NCBI RefSeq assembly: GCF_018417535.1
Contig: NZ_CP070978.1
Location: 2,232,001 to 2,296,000, forward strand
Origin: Burkholderia pyrrocinia
Lineage (GTDB): Bacteria; Pseudomonadota; Gammaproteobacteria; Burkholderiales; Burkholderiaceae
Direction of reading: 5' to 3'
DNA: 64,000 nt
The notes under the pieces were generated by a model. It worked only from the letters and a program-made list of their open reading frames with translations. It made no database searches and was not told the DNA's origin. Made by a program: the position numbers and the translations under genes. The stretch's first letter is position 1; every line of letters begins with the position of its first letter. This document shows, piece after piece, positions 38,337 to 46,476 of this stretch.

Positions 38337-39085
38337 GATGGCGTAGTCCGGTCTGAAGCCAGAATACGTCCAATTGCGTCGAACACGAAGAATCCAACTC
38401 ACTTCTGCTGATGATTCTGCTCGAGTGCCAGCATCGAGTCGCTATCTCGCCCAAAGAGGCGTCCGTCAATCTAACGTCAGCGCTTCCTTTCATCGACCGA
38501 TAGTGATCGTCCCCCGAGGAAATCGCACGCCGAGTCGTGTGTGAGCGGTTTGACCTCATTCCTCACAGTACCGCGTTCGGCAACGTACTCAATTGACCCA
38601 TCTATGCCGGGAAGAGATATCTGCCGGGCTAACTCTCACGATTGAACTACGCGCGCGGTTCTGCTCTTAACGTCTCAGAGCAGGAGGCAATAGCGGCGTA
38701 CAACCGTCCGGCGACGCTTGACAGGGTTTCTATATTCAGGGCTTTGCACAAATCGTGCAGCGAATATCGATCAATTGTGCATCCCGACGTTTCTCCAACG
38801 TATGTTGTTCGTGTTGCACGATAGATAGGTTACTGCGCCGGCTTTCCTCTGAACGAACTCATAGCCCTGACACACCGGTCAGTCAAGCCACATATTTATT
38901 GTTCTTGAATAACTCAACCAATAATTTCATTTTTTTGAATGAAATTTGGAAATTATTAATGAGCATTTCGAACTTGTCTTATGGACTTGTGTTTTTCGAG
39001 GCGGCACTCTCGCAAGAATGCATTGTGACGTTGTGGCAAGTGTGTCTTCGTATCTATTCGGATGATTATTCAGATTGGAGAACCT
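38337..39085. other. Left part of the island, no convincing gene
   Basis: About 750 bases with mixed base use and only short, low-quality frames. It may contain decayed mobile-element sequence. The last 170 bases are very AT-rich and look like a promoter/leader region for the following genes. Confidence 0.5.
38920..38957 (+). promoter_or_regulatory. Nested AT-rich inverted repeats upstream of the island operon
   Basis: AATTTCATT (38923-38931) pairs with AATGAAATT (38938-38946), and AATAATTT (38920-38927) can alternatively pair with AAATTATT (38950-38957). These lie about 130-165 bases before the first island gene, in the most AT-rich part of the window. They could be an operator or a leader hairpin. 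Confidence 0.35.
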
Positions 39086-39781
39086 ATGAGTGCCGTCGTG
39101 GATTGCAATTATAACGTTGTCGATTTCTTGTATCCGGAAGCATTGGCTCGATACGAGCATGAGGGTGTGATTGGGAAATTCAGAGATGAGTGGGATGTCG
39201 AGGAAGCGGAGGCGATCGATATCTTCTCTGAAACAAAGAAATTTCTTTTTGTATCGGAGTATGCGCAAAAGCAATGCGTTGAGTTTGAGGTTGATGAGCC
39301 GATTCTGATGATAGATAAGATGTGGCATCACTTTATTCTTTTCACAAAGGACTATGAGAAATTTTGCCATCATTTTTTTGGTAAGACGCTTCATCACATA
39401 CCATTCTGTTCGGCGCATTTGGCCCAGAAAATAAAGAAGCTAGTTCAGAGTGGCACAACTCTGAAGGATCATAATCGAGCTCGTCTGGAGCAGCAGCTCA
39501 ATTTCATTGGCTCAACATTTGGGGATGAGACGCTCAGGAAGTGGTATGTGGAGTACGGGGAGAAATATTCGTTAAAGAAAATGAATGTGTTGAAAAGATC
39601 GATCAATCATGGTGCGCCTGATAAATCAGGGGTGTCAATGAATTTGCAATCGACCTTGGGAATGACAAATGGCGAATTAATATCGGAAATCGTTAAAAAA
39701 TCGGAAATTACGATGGGCTGTGGTAGACGAGGATGCGGTATGTATTGCACCTGCAACTCTTCACGTGATCTTTATGCATGA
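39086..39781 (+). CDS. GRDP-like (glycine-rich domain-containing) protein with Cys-rich C-terminal tail
   Basis: A 231-residue protein of low-GC codon use. Residues about 77-106 hold D-x-x-WHHFILFTKDY and FCHHFFGKTLHHIP. This resembles the D..WH.H...Y..FC..G..L.H.P pattern of GRDP-like/DUF1399 proteins, whose biochemical role is not established. The last 22 residues contain MGCGRRGCGMYCTC with four cysteines (212, 217, 221, 223). Such a tail could bind metal, be modified, or act as a core peptide; this is inference. GGAG precedes the ATG at 39086 by five bases. It is first in the island operon, 96 bases before the ABC exporter. No signal peptide or TM segment is seen. Confidence 0.7.
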   Translation: MSAVVDCNYNVVDFLYPEALARYEHEGVIGKFRDEWDVEEAEAIDIFSETKKFLFVSEYAQKQCVEFEVDEPILMIDKMWHHFILFTKDYEKFCHHFFGKTLHHIPFCSAHLAQKIKKLVQSGTTLKDHNRARLEQQLNFIGSTFGDETLRKWYVEYGEKYSLKKMNVLKRSINHGAPDKSGVSMNLQSTLGMTNGELISEIVKKSEITMGCGRRGCGMYCTCNSSRDLYA

Positions 39782-39877
39782 TGTTGAGTGGCCTATAAGA
39801 TCAGCTGCCCTGAATGGATGGTGTGCGCAATCAAGCTTGGGGCAGCAGTTTGGGTGAAATGAAATAAAGGGTGGCGT

Positions 39878-41530
39878 GTGTCTAAGTATATTTATAAATT
39901 GCTGGTCCTTTATAGGTGGTATTTTAGTGCTGTGCTGGTCCTTGCGTGTTTGAGTGCGGTGCTAAATACGTCGTTTGGCGCGATGTTGAAGTGGTTGACG
40001 GACGGCCTGCAACACGGAAGGCAGGATGTGATTTTTTATTTTATTGCACTATTTTCGTTGCAAAGATTCTTGCTCCCAATCGCGGGTGCTGGCGGGACAT
40101 TGGTTTCGAATAAGCTCGCGAATCGAATCGAAAGCGACGTCCGTGACAGATGGTATGAGCACGTTGTGCGAATGGATTACCGTAATGCTAGCCATAAGAA
40201 TTCCGGAGAATATCAAAAGAAAATCCAGGAGGCGGTTGCTTCAGTACGAGCTCTGTTAAACAACACTTTAAGATCACTGCTTTCGATCACGCTTGAAATT
40301 GTGTCCGTCACGCTATTTTCGGTTTGGCTTGTGGGGTGGCGAGCGGGCGCGATTTTGATTTCGTTCGCGGTGGTTTACTCTGCTTTTGTCATCTATGTCA
40401 CGAAGAGGCGAGTGCCGTTGATGAGGGATATCGTAAAATTGGATGCTGAATGTTCGGCATTCATGCACGACAGCTTTATCAATTCGGATTCCATTTCCCC
40501 CGCTGTTATGGCGGAAAGAATAAATCGCCACCATGCATTGCTGGCAAAGCTGGAAATTAGAAAGGATGGGAATTCAAATAGGCTATTTGTTGACAGTCTT
40601 GTTTCCTCTGTTATATGTCTGGTGGTGTGTTTCGCGAGTCTCATGCTGTACTACGGACAGGGGGGGGATTCGATTGGAGTCGTTGTCATGCTTGCGACCG
40701 GGTTGGCGCAATTGATTTCTCAGATCAATGCGCTTGGATTCAATTATCGTAATGTTCTCGGTGCGAAGATTGATATATTGAGGATTTCGGAAGGATTGAG
40801 AATTGAGGGGGATTTAAATTGTGATGCGGGTTGTCCGGTGTTGGATGGAGGCCGATATAAATTTTCCTTTCGAGATTTCAGAATGGCAGACTCATCGAAC
40901 AGAAACATGCCGCCAATCAACGGGGATATCACGATCGAACTGGGTTCGTTGAACATACTGCGTGGCCCAAGTGGAATTGGAAAAAGTACTGTTGCACGTG
41001 CAATGCGCGGAGAAATTCGCTCTTCGGCAGAGCAATTACTTATAAATGGTGCTGACGTAATTGGTCTGGATTCGGATTTGTTGTTGAAAAAGATGGGTTA
41101 TGTTTCTCAAGACAATATCATCTTCAATGAGTCTATCGTCGAAAATCTTCGCTATGGTAAACGCGGTGCTACGCCAGAAGAAATCGTCGATACGCTTACA
41201 AAGGTTGGGCTTCACAAATTTACGGGCGATCTCGAATATGTCGTGGGCGAAAAGGGTGGTCGACTTTCTGGCGGGGAGCGCCAGAGACTGGTTATCGCCA
41301 GGGGATTGCTGCAAGAATGTGACATCTTGATACTTGACGAGCCATTTTCCGGGTTGGACGAAAAGAGAGCCTCCGATCTTGCAGGTACTATAGTGCGCCT
41401 CGCGGATAGCACTGTCATATTCGTGATTATGCATCAGCGTCCAGAGGCAGTTTTTAATTCTAGTTCAACGATTAACTCGCACGTCATGGAGGAGTTTGGC
41501 GGCGAGATTCATATTAAGCGTGGGAGGTAG
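39878..41530 (+). CDS. ABC exporter, fused membrane and ATPase domains
   Basis: A 550-residue half-transporter. The N-terminal membrane domain has about six TM segments (residues 1-300, e.g. WYFSAVLVLACLSAVLNTSF). The ATPase domain has Walker A GPSGIGKST, Q-loop GYVSQDN, signature LSGGERQRLVIARGLL, Walker B DILILDEP and H-loop FVIMHQR. It lacks an N-terminal peptidase C39 domain, so it would not cleave a double-glycine leader itself. The start is GTG at 39878. It overlaps neither neighbour but ends one base before the cupin gene start, so the two are co-translated. It probably exports the product of the island's enzymes. A run of eight G lies at 40660-40667. Confidence 0.85.
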   Translation: MSKYIYKLLVLYRWYFSAVLVLACLSAVLNTSFGAMLKWLTDGLQHGRQDVIFYFIALFSLQRFLLPIAGAGGTLVSNKLANRIESDVRDRWYEHVVRMDYRNASHKNSGEYQKKIQEAVASVRALLNNTLRSLLSITLEIVSVTLFSVWLVGWRAGAILISFAVVYSAFVIYVTKRRVPLMRDIVKLDAECSAFMHDSFINSDSISPAVMAERINRHHALLAKLEIRKDGNSNRLFVDSLVSSVICLVVCFASLMLYYGQGGDSIGVVVMLATGLAQLISQINALGFNYRNVLGAKIDILRISEGLRIEGDLNCDAGCPVLDGGRYKFSFRDFRMADSSNRNMPPINGDITIELGSLNILRGPSGIGKSTVARAMRGEIRSSAEQLLINGADVIGLDSDLLLKKMGYVSQDNIIFNESIVENLRYGKRGATPEEIVDTLTKVGLHKFTGDLEYVVGEKGGRLSGGERQRLVIARGLLQECDILILDEPFSGLDEKRASDLAGTIVRLADSTVIFVIMHQRPEAVFNSSSTINSHVMEEFGGEIHIKRGR

Positions 41531-41531
41531 C

Positions 41532-42404
41532 ATGCTTAGTTCCGGAGATTTCTTGTCTGAGGGGCTTAATTTGCGGCCCTATGCATTCGACTCGATAAAC
41601 GTCGATCGAATCGCCACTTGGGATGAAGTCAATTCGCTCTTATCGAGTGGGCTGATCGATTATCCGAGGATCCGGATTGCTGCTGCAGGCAATGACTACA
41701 GCCGCGGCTATAACGGATTCCTGCGCTATTCGATCTCGGAACGGGGGGAGCGACGACCAAGAGTGGTTCCTGGCGTACTGCGCAAGGTACTGAGCGATGG
41801 TTGCGCAATCATCATTGACAACTGTGAAGCATTCTTCCCGGGTGTTAGTGCGCTGACAGAGGAAATCAGCGATTCGTTTTGCTGCCGGACGTGGGCCAAC
41901 TTGTATGTCTCACCCAAGGGGCCAGGCGGATTTGGTTGTCACTTCGATGACCATGATGTTTTTGCCATACAGATTCATGGTGTCAAACGATGGGTAGTAT
42001 ATGCACCTACATACCACTCGCCGAATCGAGGGGATAAGAGTTTTCATTTTCCGCTCCCTAAGGGGGAACCACTTAAAGAATACACGCTATCCACGGGTGA
42101 TGGCTTGTACTTGCCTTTCGGATATTGGCACGACGTCGAGGCTATTAGCGATATTTCGATGCACGTGACAATTGGTCTCGATTTCGTCAGAAGGGCGGAT
42201 GTGCTGAAGCTATTCATCGACGAGCTAGCTAAGAGTCGCTTTTTTCGCGACAAGGTGAACTATTCGACGACTACAGCCGAGGCGCGTGAGCTGAAGGAGA
42301 GGATAGTCGATGCGATAGGAGAGCTGGATATGGAAATGTTACTTGACGAGTTGCGTGGGCAGTGGCGCGAAAGAAAAGCCGAGTTTAATTTTCCGACGCT
42401 TTGA
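41532..42404 (+). CDS. JmjC/cupin-fold 2-oxoglutarate/Fe(II) oxygenase (ROXA-like)
   Basis: A 290-residue JmjC-type cupin. The iron triad is readable as His137-x-Asp139 (GFGCHFDDHDVF) and His200 (PFGYWHDVEAI), with a likely 2-oxoglutarate-binding lysine in HGVKRWVVYAP (residue 152). Relatives such as YcfD/RoxA hydroxylate ribosomal protein side chains, and JmjC-like cupins also modify peptides in some biosynthetic clusters. The ATG at 41532 follows GGGAGGTAG. It is tightly linked to the exporter, so a role in modifying an exported peptide or small molecule is inferred. Confidence 0.82.
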   Translation: MLSSGDFLSEGLNLRPYAFDSINVDRIATWDEVNSLLSSGLIDYPRIRIAAAGNDYSRGYNGFLRYSISERGERRPRVVPGVLRKVLSDGCAIIIDNCEAFFPGVSALTEEISDSFCCRTWANLYVSPKGPGGFGCHFDDHDVFAIQIHGVKRWVVYAPTYHSPNRGDKSFHFPLPKGEPLKEYTLSTGDGLYLPFGYWHDVEAISDISMHVTIGLDFVRRADVLKLFIDELAKSRFFRDKVNYSTTTAEARELKERIVDAIGELDMEMLLDELRGQWRERKAEFNFPTL

Positions 42405-42529
42405 TGCGTGCATCACGTACAACGATAATGAAGGTCGGATTACGCTATGCCTCATGGCATGCGATGTATTGGATGATGAATACATGTTTCGGTCGGCAAC
42501 CGCGGGTGCCGCTTGTAGAGAAGCTATAG
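42404..42529 (+). CDS. Candidate 41-residue peptide, start overlaps cupin stop
   Basis: The ATG shares one base with the TGA of the cupin gene (TGATG), an arrangement typical of coupled translation. The peptide is basic and aromatic-rich, with a central RYASWHAMYWMMNTCFG. There is no strong Shine-Dalgarno and no known family. It lies in the 250-base gap between two enzyme genes of the island. It may be chance, or a small substrate peptide for the oxygenases; nothing proves translation. Confidence 0.25.
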   Translation: MRASRTTIMKVGLRYASWHAMYWMMNTCFGRQPRVPLVEKL

Positions 42530-42655
42530 AAATTGGTGCTTACCCAGATTGAAGGCGAGCGCATGTGTGACGCAAAGCGCGCGCGAACGAGCGGGTCGAT
42601 CAGTGTCAATTAGGATTTCTATATTGTTTTGGGTACGAAAAATAAATACTCGATA

Positions 42656-43027
42656 ATGCAGATTCGGGAGGTTTGGATTAATGCTTACTTGCATGGAGAG
42701 GTGGATTGGCTTGACTATCTTGAGATTCCTTTGTTTTTCGTGATTAGAAATGGGCGGAGCATATCGAAGTCTGAGGAAATTGAGTTCATAGAGCGAAGTC
42801 GAAGAAAATTTCCAAACAGACGCGCGGATAATGTCGAGTATACCGAAGTGGTCGACCAGATGCAGGAGCGTAAGTACTGGGGCACAGTATCCGGTTCGGC
42901 GAAAATCAAAAAAAATGACGCGATAGCCAGTCAATTTTATTTCTTTGAATTGTGGTTGGTCGTCGACAATCGTTGGCAGATCGCAAAGCTCTGCATTGAA
43001 GATATCGATCATAAGCAGGAGTCTTGA
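42656..43027 (+). CDS. Small NTF2/SnoaL-like fold protein
   Basis: A 123-residue protein. The start region REVWINAYLHGEVDWLDYLE matches the opening helix of NTF2/SnoaL-like proteins, followed by a predicted sheet (FFVIRNGRSIS, RKYWGTVSGSAKI, SQFYFFELWLVV, RWQIAKLCIED). An alternative TTG start at 42629 adds nine residues. No catalytic residues can be assigned. Proteins of this fold act as cyclases, isomerases or binding partners. It precedes the flavin monooxygenase gene and its end carries that gene's Shine-Dalgarno. Confidence 0.6.
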   Translation: MQIREVWINAYLHGEVDWLDYLEIPLFFVIRNGRSISKSEEIEFIERSRRKFPNRRADNVEYTEVVDQMQERKYWGTVSGSAKIKKNDAIASQFYFFELWLVVDNRWQIAKLCIEDIDHKQES

Positions 43028-43036
43028 TGATGATCG

Positions 43037-44533
43037 ATGCTTGTAGAAATAAGGAAACTATGTCCATGTCGCTCGCTTTTTGACGATGAATACCAAGGTG
43101 CAAGAAAAGGGGTGAATTTCTTGCAGCGTCTCGAGAACTATCCTCCAGAGCTTTGGTATCAGGGTGAGCGGGTCACAAGCATTCGAGATACCGCAGGGCT
43201 CAGAAATGGCGTAGAGACACTCGCTGCGCTCTACGACTACCAATGGGATCACAGTGAATTTATGTTGGAGACTATTGATGGTAGGAGGGTAAGCAGGTCC
43301 TTTTCCATCACAAAGAGTCGAAGTGATTTGTTGGCCGTTGGTAAGGCGCTGCTTACTGGCGCTGAGTTTAGTCAAGGTATGCTCGGCCGTGATCCGGCTT
43401 ACCTAAATAGATCAATTGCTTCGTTCGCAGGATGCGCGGATTTTTTTGACATCGGGGGGCGGGGATTTTCCGGTAATGTCAGGGAGTATTTTCGGTTTGT
43501 GCGGGACAATGATCTTGCTCTCACACACACTCTCTTGAATCCGCGAGCAAATCGTCGCGTCGGACCGGCATTTCAAGATGATCCGACTGTATCCGCCCAT
43601 GTTACAAGAGAAACAGATGCTGGCATCTATATAACAGGTGCTAGGTTGATTGCTACACTTCCTTTTGCCGATGAGATTGCGGTCTTTCCGGCAAGGTTGC
43701 TGGACGTCTCGGATGCGTCGAAAGCGTATGCATTTGCGTTCGTTCTGCCGACCTGTACCCCAGGATTGAAGTTCATCTGTCGCGAGTCCCTTGATTATGG
43801 GATGGGACGAAAAAATCATCCTCTTGGTGCACGATACGAGGAAATGGATGCCGTAGCACTGTTTGACAACGTATTCGTTCCATGGGAGAGGGTATTTTGT
43901 TATCGTGATATAGATATATGCAATCGTTTCTACGACGCGACCGGAGCAACCGCACACATCACCTATCAAGTGGTGTGCAAGAATATTGTCAAAGTGGAGT
44001 TCTTTCTCGGACTTATTTCCCTGATGATTCGCGGTTCCGGGCTCGAGTTATTTCAGCATATTCACGATAAGATGGCCGATGTCTGGGCTGGCTGGCAAAC
44101 TATGAAGGCGTTCAAGGCAGCTTCCGAGGCCGGAGCAAGGCCAAACGATTTTGGTGTTCTGGTTCCTGATTGGGAGCCGCTAGAGGCTGCTCGGTTCTTG
44201 TTTCCTCGCATATACCCCCGGATCGTGGAAGTCGTGCAGCAGATTGGTGCTAGCGGTTTAGTGGCATTGCCGACGAGCCAGGATTTGGATGGGCCGATGC
44301 GCGGCGAGATCGATAAATATTTTCAAGGCATGAGACTGGAGGCGGCAGACAAGATTGATCTGTACCGACTAGCGTGGGACGCTTCAATTTCTGCATTCGC
44401 TGGTCGTCAGGTCCTCTACGAGCGATTCTTCTTCGGCGATCCAGTGAATATGGCGACACGAATCTTCCGAAGCAACCCATGCTCGGAATTGATGGAGCGC
44501 GTGAGTGAATTTATTCACAATAACGTGGATTAG
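43037..44533 (+). CDS. HpaB-family FADH2-dependent aromatic monooxygenase
   Basis: A 498-residue protein of the 4-hydroxyphenylacetate 3-monooxygenase (large component)/chlorophenol monooxygenase family, with an acyl-CoA-dehydrogenase-like fold. Family segments are ELWYQGERV near the start, NDLALTHTLLNPRANR in the flavin/substrate region, TGARLIATLPFADEIAVFP and PWERVFCYRD. Members hydroxylate or dehalogenate phenols using FADH2 from a separate reductase; no reductase gene is in the island. The start is uncertain: the best-spaced AGGAG serves ATGs at 43027/43030 in another frame that stops at 43083 within a T5 run. Confidence 0.85.
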   Translation: MLVEIRKLCPCRSLFDDEYQGARKGVNFLQRLENYPPELWYQGERVTSIRDTAGLRNGVETLAALYDYQWDHSEFMLETIDGRRVSRSFSITKSRSDLLAVGKALLTGAEFSQGMLGRDPAYLNRSIASFAGCADFFDIGGRGFSGNVREYFRFVRDNDLALTHTLLNPRANRRVGPAFQDDPTVSAHVTRETDAGIYITGARLIATLPFADEIAVFPARLLDVSDASKAYAFAFVLPTCTPGLKFICRESLDYGMGRKNHPLGARYEEMDAVALFDNVFVPWERVFCYRDIDICNRFYDATGATAHITYQVVCKNIVKVEFFLGLISLMIRGSGLELFQHIHDKMADVWAGWQTMKAFKAASEAGARPNDFGVLVPDWEPLEAARFLFPRIYPRIVEVVQQIGASGLVALPTSQDLDGPMRGEIDKYFQGMRLEAADKIDLYRLAWDASISAFAGRQVLYERFFFGDPVNMATRIFRSNPCSELMERVSEFIHNNVD

Positions 44534-44559
44534 CTGCTTTTGATATCCTGGATTAAGCG

Positions 44560-45036
44560 CTACGTGTCCAGAGCCACCGGCACCTCGAGCCCCACCTTCA
44601 CGCGGCTCATGCTCACCAGCGTCTTGAACCGCTTCACGTTGTTGTTCGCGAAGAACAGCTCGCGCGTGAGCGCGTTGTACTGATCCATGTTGCGCACGGC
44701 GAGGATCAGCACGAAATCCCATTCCCCCGTCACGTAGTAGCACTGCTGGATCTGCGGGCACCGCTCGAAGGTTCGCTTCATCGCGTCGAGCTGGTCGATC
44801 TGCTCGCTCTCGACCTCGACGTTCACGACGATCGTCAGCGGATGATCGACCTTGTCCGGCGCGACGATGGCCGTATAGCGTTCGATCACGCCGTCTTCCG
44901 CGAGACGCCGCAGGCGCCGGTTCACGGCCGCGGTCGACAGGTTGACGCGTGCGCCGAGCTCGGTTTGCGGCGTCTGCGCGTCGCGCTGGATTTCCATCAA
45001 CAGCTTGCGATCGAACGCATCGAGAGAGGGGGGCAT
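44560..45036 (-). CDS. Lrp/AsnC-family regulator
   Basis: A 158-residue Lrp-type regulator: HTH at about residues 5-60 (LDAFDRKLLMEIQRDAQ, LGARVNLSTAAVNRRLRRL) and an AsnC/RAM ligand domain (TIVVNVEVESEQID, YYVTGEWDFVLILAV). The ATG at 45036 starts MPPSLDAFD with GGGGGG/AGAG upstream; the longer in-frame start is rejected because it runs into the divergent gene. The last codons VALDT differ from VEPGE in the remnant at 38282, and the island begins here. It is divergent from diaminopropionate ammonia-lyase and probably controls it in response to an amino acid. Confidence 0.9.
   Translation of the reverse strand: MPPSLDAFDRKLLMEIQRDAQTPQTELGARVNLSTAAVNRRLRRLAEDGVIERYTAIVAPDKVDHPLTIVVNVEVESEQIDQLDAMKRTFERCPQIQQCYYVTGEWDFVLILAVRNMDQYNALTRELFFANNNVKRFKTLVSMSRVKVGLEVPVALDT
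44576..44614. repeat. Island-flanking direct repeat, right copy
   Basis: This copy lies within the last codons of the intact lrp-type gene and matches 38298-38336 at 37 of 39 bases in the same orientation. It supplies the present 3' end of the gene. Confidence 0.8.
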
Positions 45037-45214
45037 GGTGGTCTGGAACGTCGAAAGAATGAGAAATTTTTGCGTCTGAATGGTCGATTTGGCGATTTTA
45101 TTGATCATCCCGCGCAATATTATTTTTCGGACCGACGGCGAACGCAACCCGCGCTTGCCCGATCCGACCCACCCGACGGACCGCCGGCGCGGTCCTGCTC
45201 CGGAGCCTTTCGCC
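45037..45214. promoter_or_regulatory. Divergent promoter region between lrp and dpaL
   Basis: The first 90 bases after the lrp start are AT-rich compared with their surroundings (for example GAAATTTTTGCG, GATTTTATTGATC, AATATTATTTTT), as expected for Lrp-type binding and a bidirectional promoter. No clear palindrome was picked out. Confidence 0.5.
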
Positions 45215-46447
45215 ATGCTGATCGCCAACCCCCGCGCGTCGCGCGCCGCCTATCCGAACGCGCTGCGCCGCGTGATGAACATCGCGTCGGCCGACGAAAG
45301 CGGCGTGTGGCTGTCGCACTGGCCGCTCGTCGGCAACGCGCGTACGCCGCTGCGCGCGTTGCCGGACCTCGCCGCGCGGCTCGGCGTCGCGAGCGTGAGC
45401 GTGAAGGACGAGTCGTGCCGCTCGCCGCTCGGCAGCTTCAAGGCGCTCGGCGCGCCGATCGCGCTGGTGCGGCTCGTGAAGCGCCTGCGGCGCACCCACG
45501 ATTTCGATCCGCAAGGGCTGGTCACCGGCCGCTACGCAGCGCAACTGGCCGACCTGACGGTGATCAGCGCGACCGACGGCAATCACGGCCGTGCGCTGGC
45601 CGCCGCCGCGCGCGCGATCGGCTGCGGGTGCGTGATCGTGCTGCACGCGCATGTCGACGCCGAGCGCGAACGCGCGATCTCGGCGTACGGCGCGCGGATC
45701 GTGCGCATCGCAGGGAACTACGACGAGTCGGTCATATGCGCGGCGCAGCTTGCGCAGGCGAACGGCTGGTACGTCGTGTCGGATACGTCGTACGACGGCT
45801 ACGAGGCGATTCCTCGCGACGTGATGCAGGGTTATGGCGTGATCGCCGCCGAGGCCGCCGCGCAGGCGGCGCAGGACGATGGCCGGCCGTTCACGCACGT
45901 GTTGCTGCAGGGCGGCGTGGGCGGCCTCGCCGCGGGCGTGGCGAGTTACCTGTGGGAGCGCGATGGCGCGCAGCGGCCGCATTTCATCGTCGTCGAGCCG
46001 CGCCAGGCCGACTGCCTGTACCAGAGCGCGCTCGCGGGGCGCGCGGCGAAGGCGACCGGCAGCGTCGATTCGGTGATGGCCGGGCTCGCATGCGGCGAGG
46101 CGTCGCCGCTCGCGTGGGATTTCCTCGAGCTGTGCATCGACCACTTCATGCTGATCGACGATGAAGACGCCGTGCACGCGATGCGCGGCCTCGCGGCCGG
46201 CAGCGAACGCGACGTGCCGCTCGTCGCCGGCGAATCGGGTGCGGCCGGCATTGCAGGGCTGGAAGTGCTGATGCGCAACCCTGCGCTCGCGCGGCAGGCG
46301 GGGCTCGACGCAAACTCGCGCGTGCTGGCGATCAATACGGAAGGCGCGACGGCGCCGTCCGTGTACCGGAACTGCGTCGGCGACACGGCCGACGCCGTGC
46401 TCGCGCGGCAGCGCGACTGGCTGGACCGCGCGGCGGTAGCGGCCTGA
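45215..46447 (+). CDS. dpaL: Diaminopropionate ammonia-lyase (PLP-dependent)
   Basis: A 410-residue fold-type II PLP enzyme. The PLP lysine is Lys76 in PLGSFKALGAP, the Asn/substrate loop is SATDGNHGRALA, and the glycine-rich phosphate loop is LLQGGVGGLAAG. The layout and length match YgeX/DpaL, which splits 2,3-diaminopropionate to pyruvate and two ammonia. GGAG stands 9-10 bases before the ATG at 45215. It is followed after 29 bases by an M20 amidohydrolase and faces an Lrp regulator, so the unit handles unusual amino acids or their N-acyl or carbamoyl forms. Confidence 0.88.
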   Translation: MLIANPRASRAAYPNALRRVMNIASADESGVWLSHWPLVGNARTPLRALPDLAARLGVASVSVKDESCRSPLGSFKALGAPIALVRLVKRLRRTHDFDPQGLVTGRYAAQLADLTVISATDGNHGRALAAAARAIGCGCVIVLHAHVDAERERAISAYGARIVRIAGNYDESVICAAQLAQANGWYVVSDTSYDGYEAIPRDVMQGYGVIAAEAAAQAAQDDGRPFTHVLLQGGVGGLAAGVASYLWERDGAQRPHFIVVEPRQADCLYQSALAGRAAKATGSVDSVMAGLACGEASPLAWDFLELCIDHFMLIDDEDAVHAMRGLAAGSERDVPLVAGESGAAGIAGLEVLMRNPALARQAGLDANSRVLAINTEGATAPSVYRNCVGDTADAVLARQRDWLDRAAVAA

Positions 46448-46476
46448 ACGACAAAACGACCGACGAGGCAAGCGCA

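Larger units (their letters stand above)
38337..44575. mobile_element. AT-richer genomic island inserted at the 3' end of lrp
   Basis: Base and codon use changes abruptly from GC-rich to mixed or AT-rich just inside the left repeat, and returns to GC-rich just after the right repeat. Inside are six plus-strand frames: a GRDP-like protein, an ABC exporter, a JmjC/cupin oxygenase, a tiny ORF, an NTF2-like protein and an HpaB-like monooxygenase. No integrase, transposase or tRNA was recognised, so how it moved is unknown. Insertion into the 3' end of a conserved gene with a short direct repeat is typical of site-specific integration, but gain by homologous recombination at lrp is also possible. 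Confidence 0.7.

Noticed and set aside
38337..38900. Possible insertion-sequence remnant at the left of the island
   Set aside because: Short stretches felt IS-like, but no terminal repeats, transposase motif or target duplication could be identified.
38755..39114. Frames of 60-119 codons at the left of the island
   Set aside because: No Shine-Dalgarno, no domain and poor composition; the 39086 start with GGAG explains the downstream coding better.
42343..42552. 69-codon TTG-start frame overlapping the end of the JmjC gene
   Set aside because: Large out-of-frame overlap with a conserved gene, no Shine-Dalgarno and no recognisable sequence.
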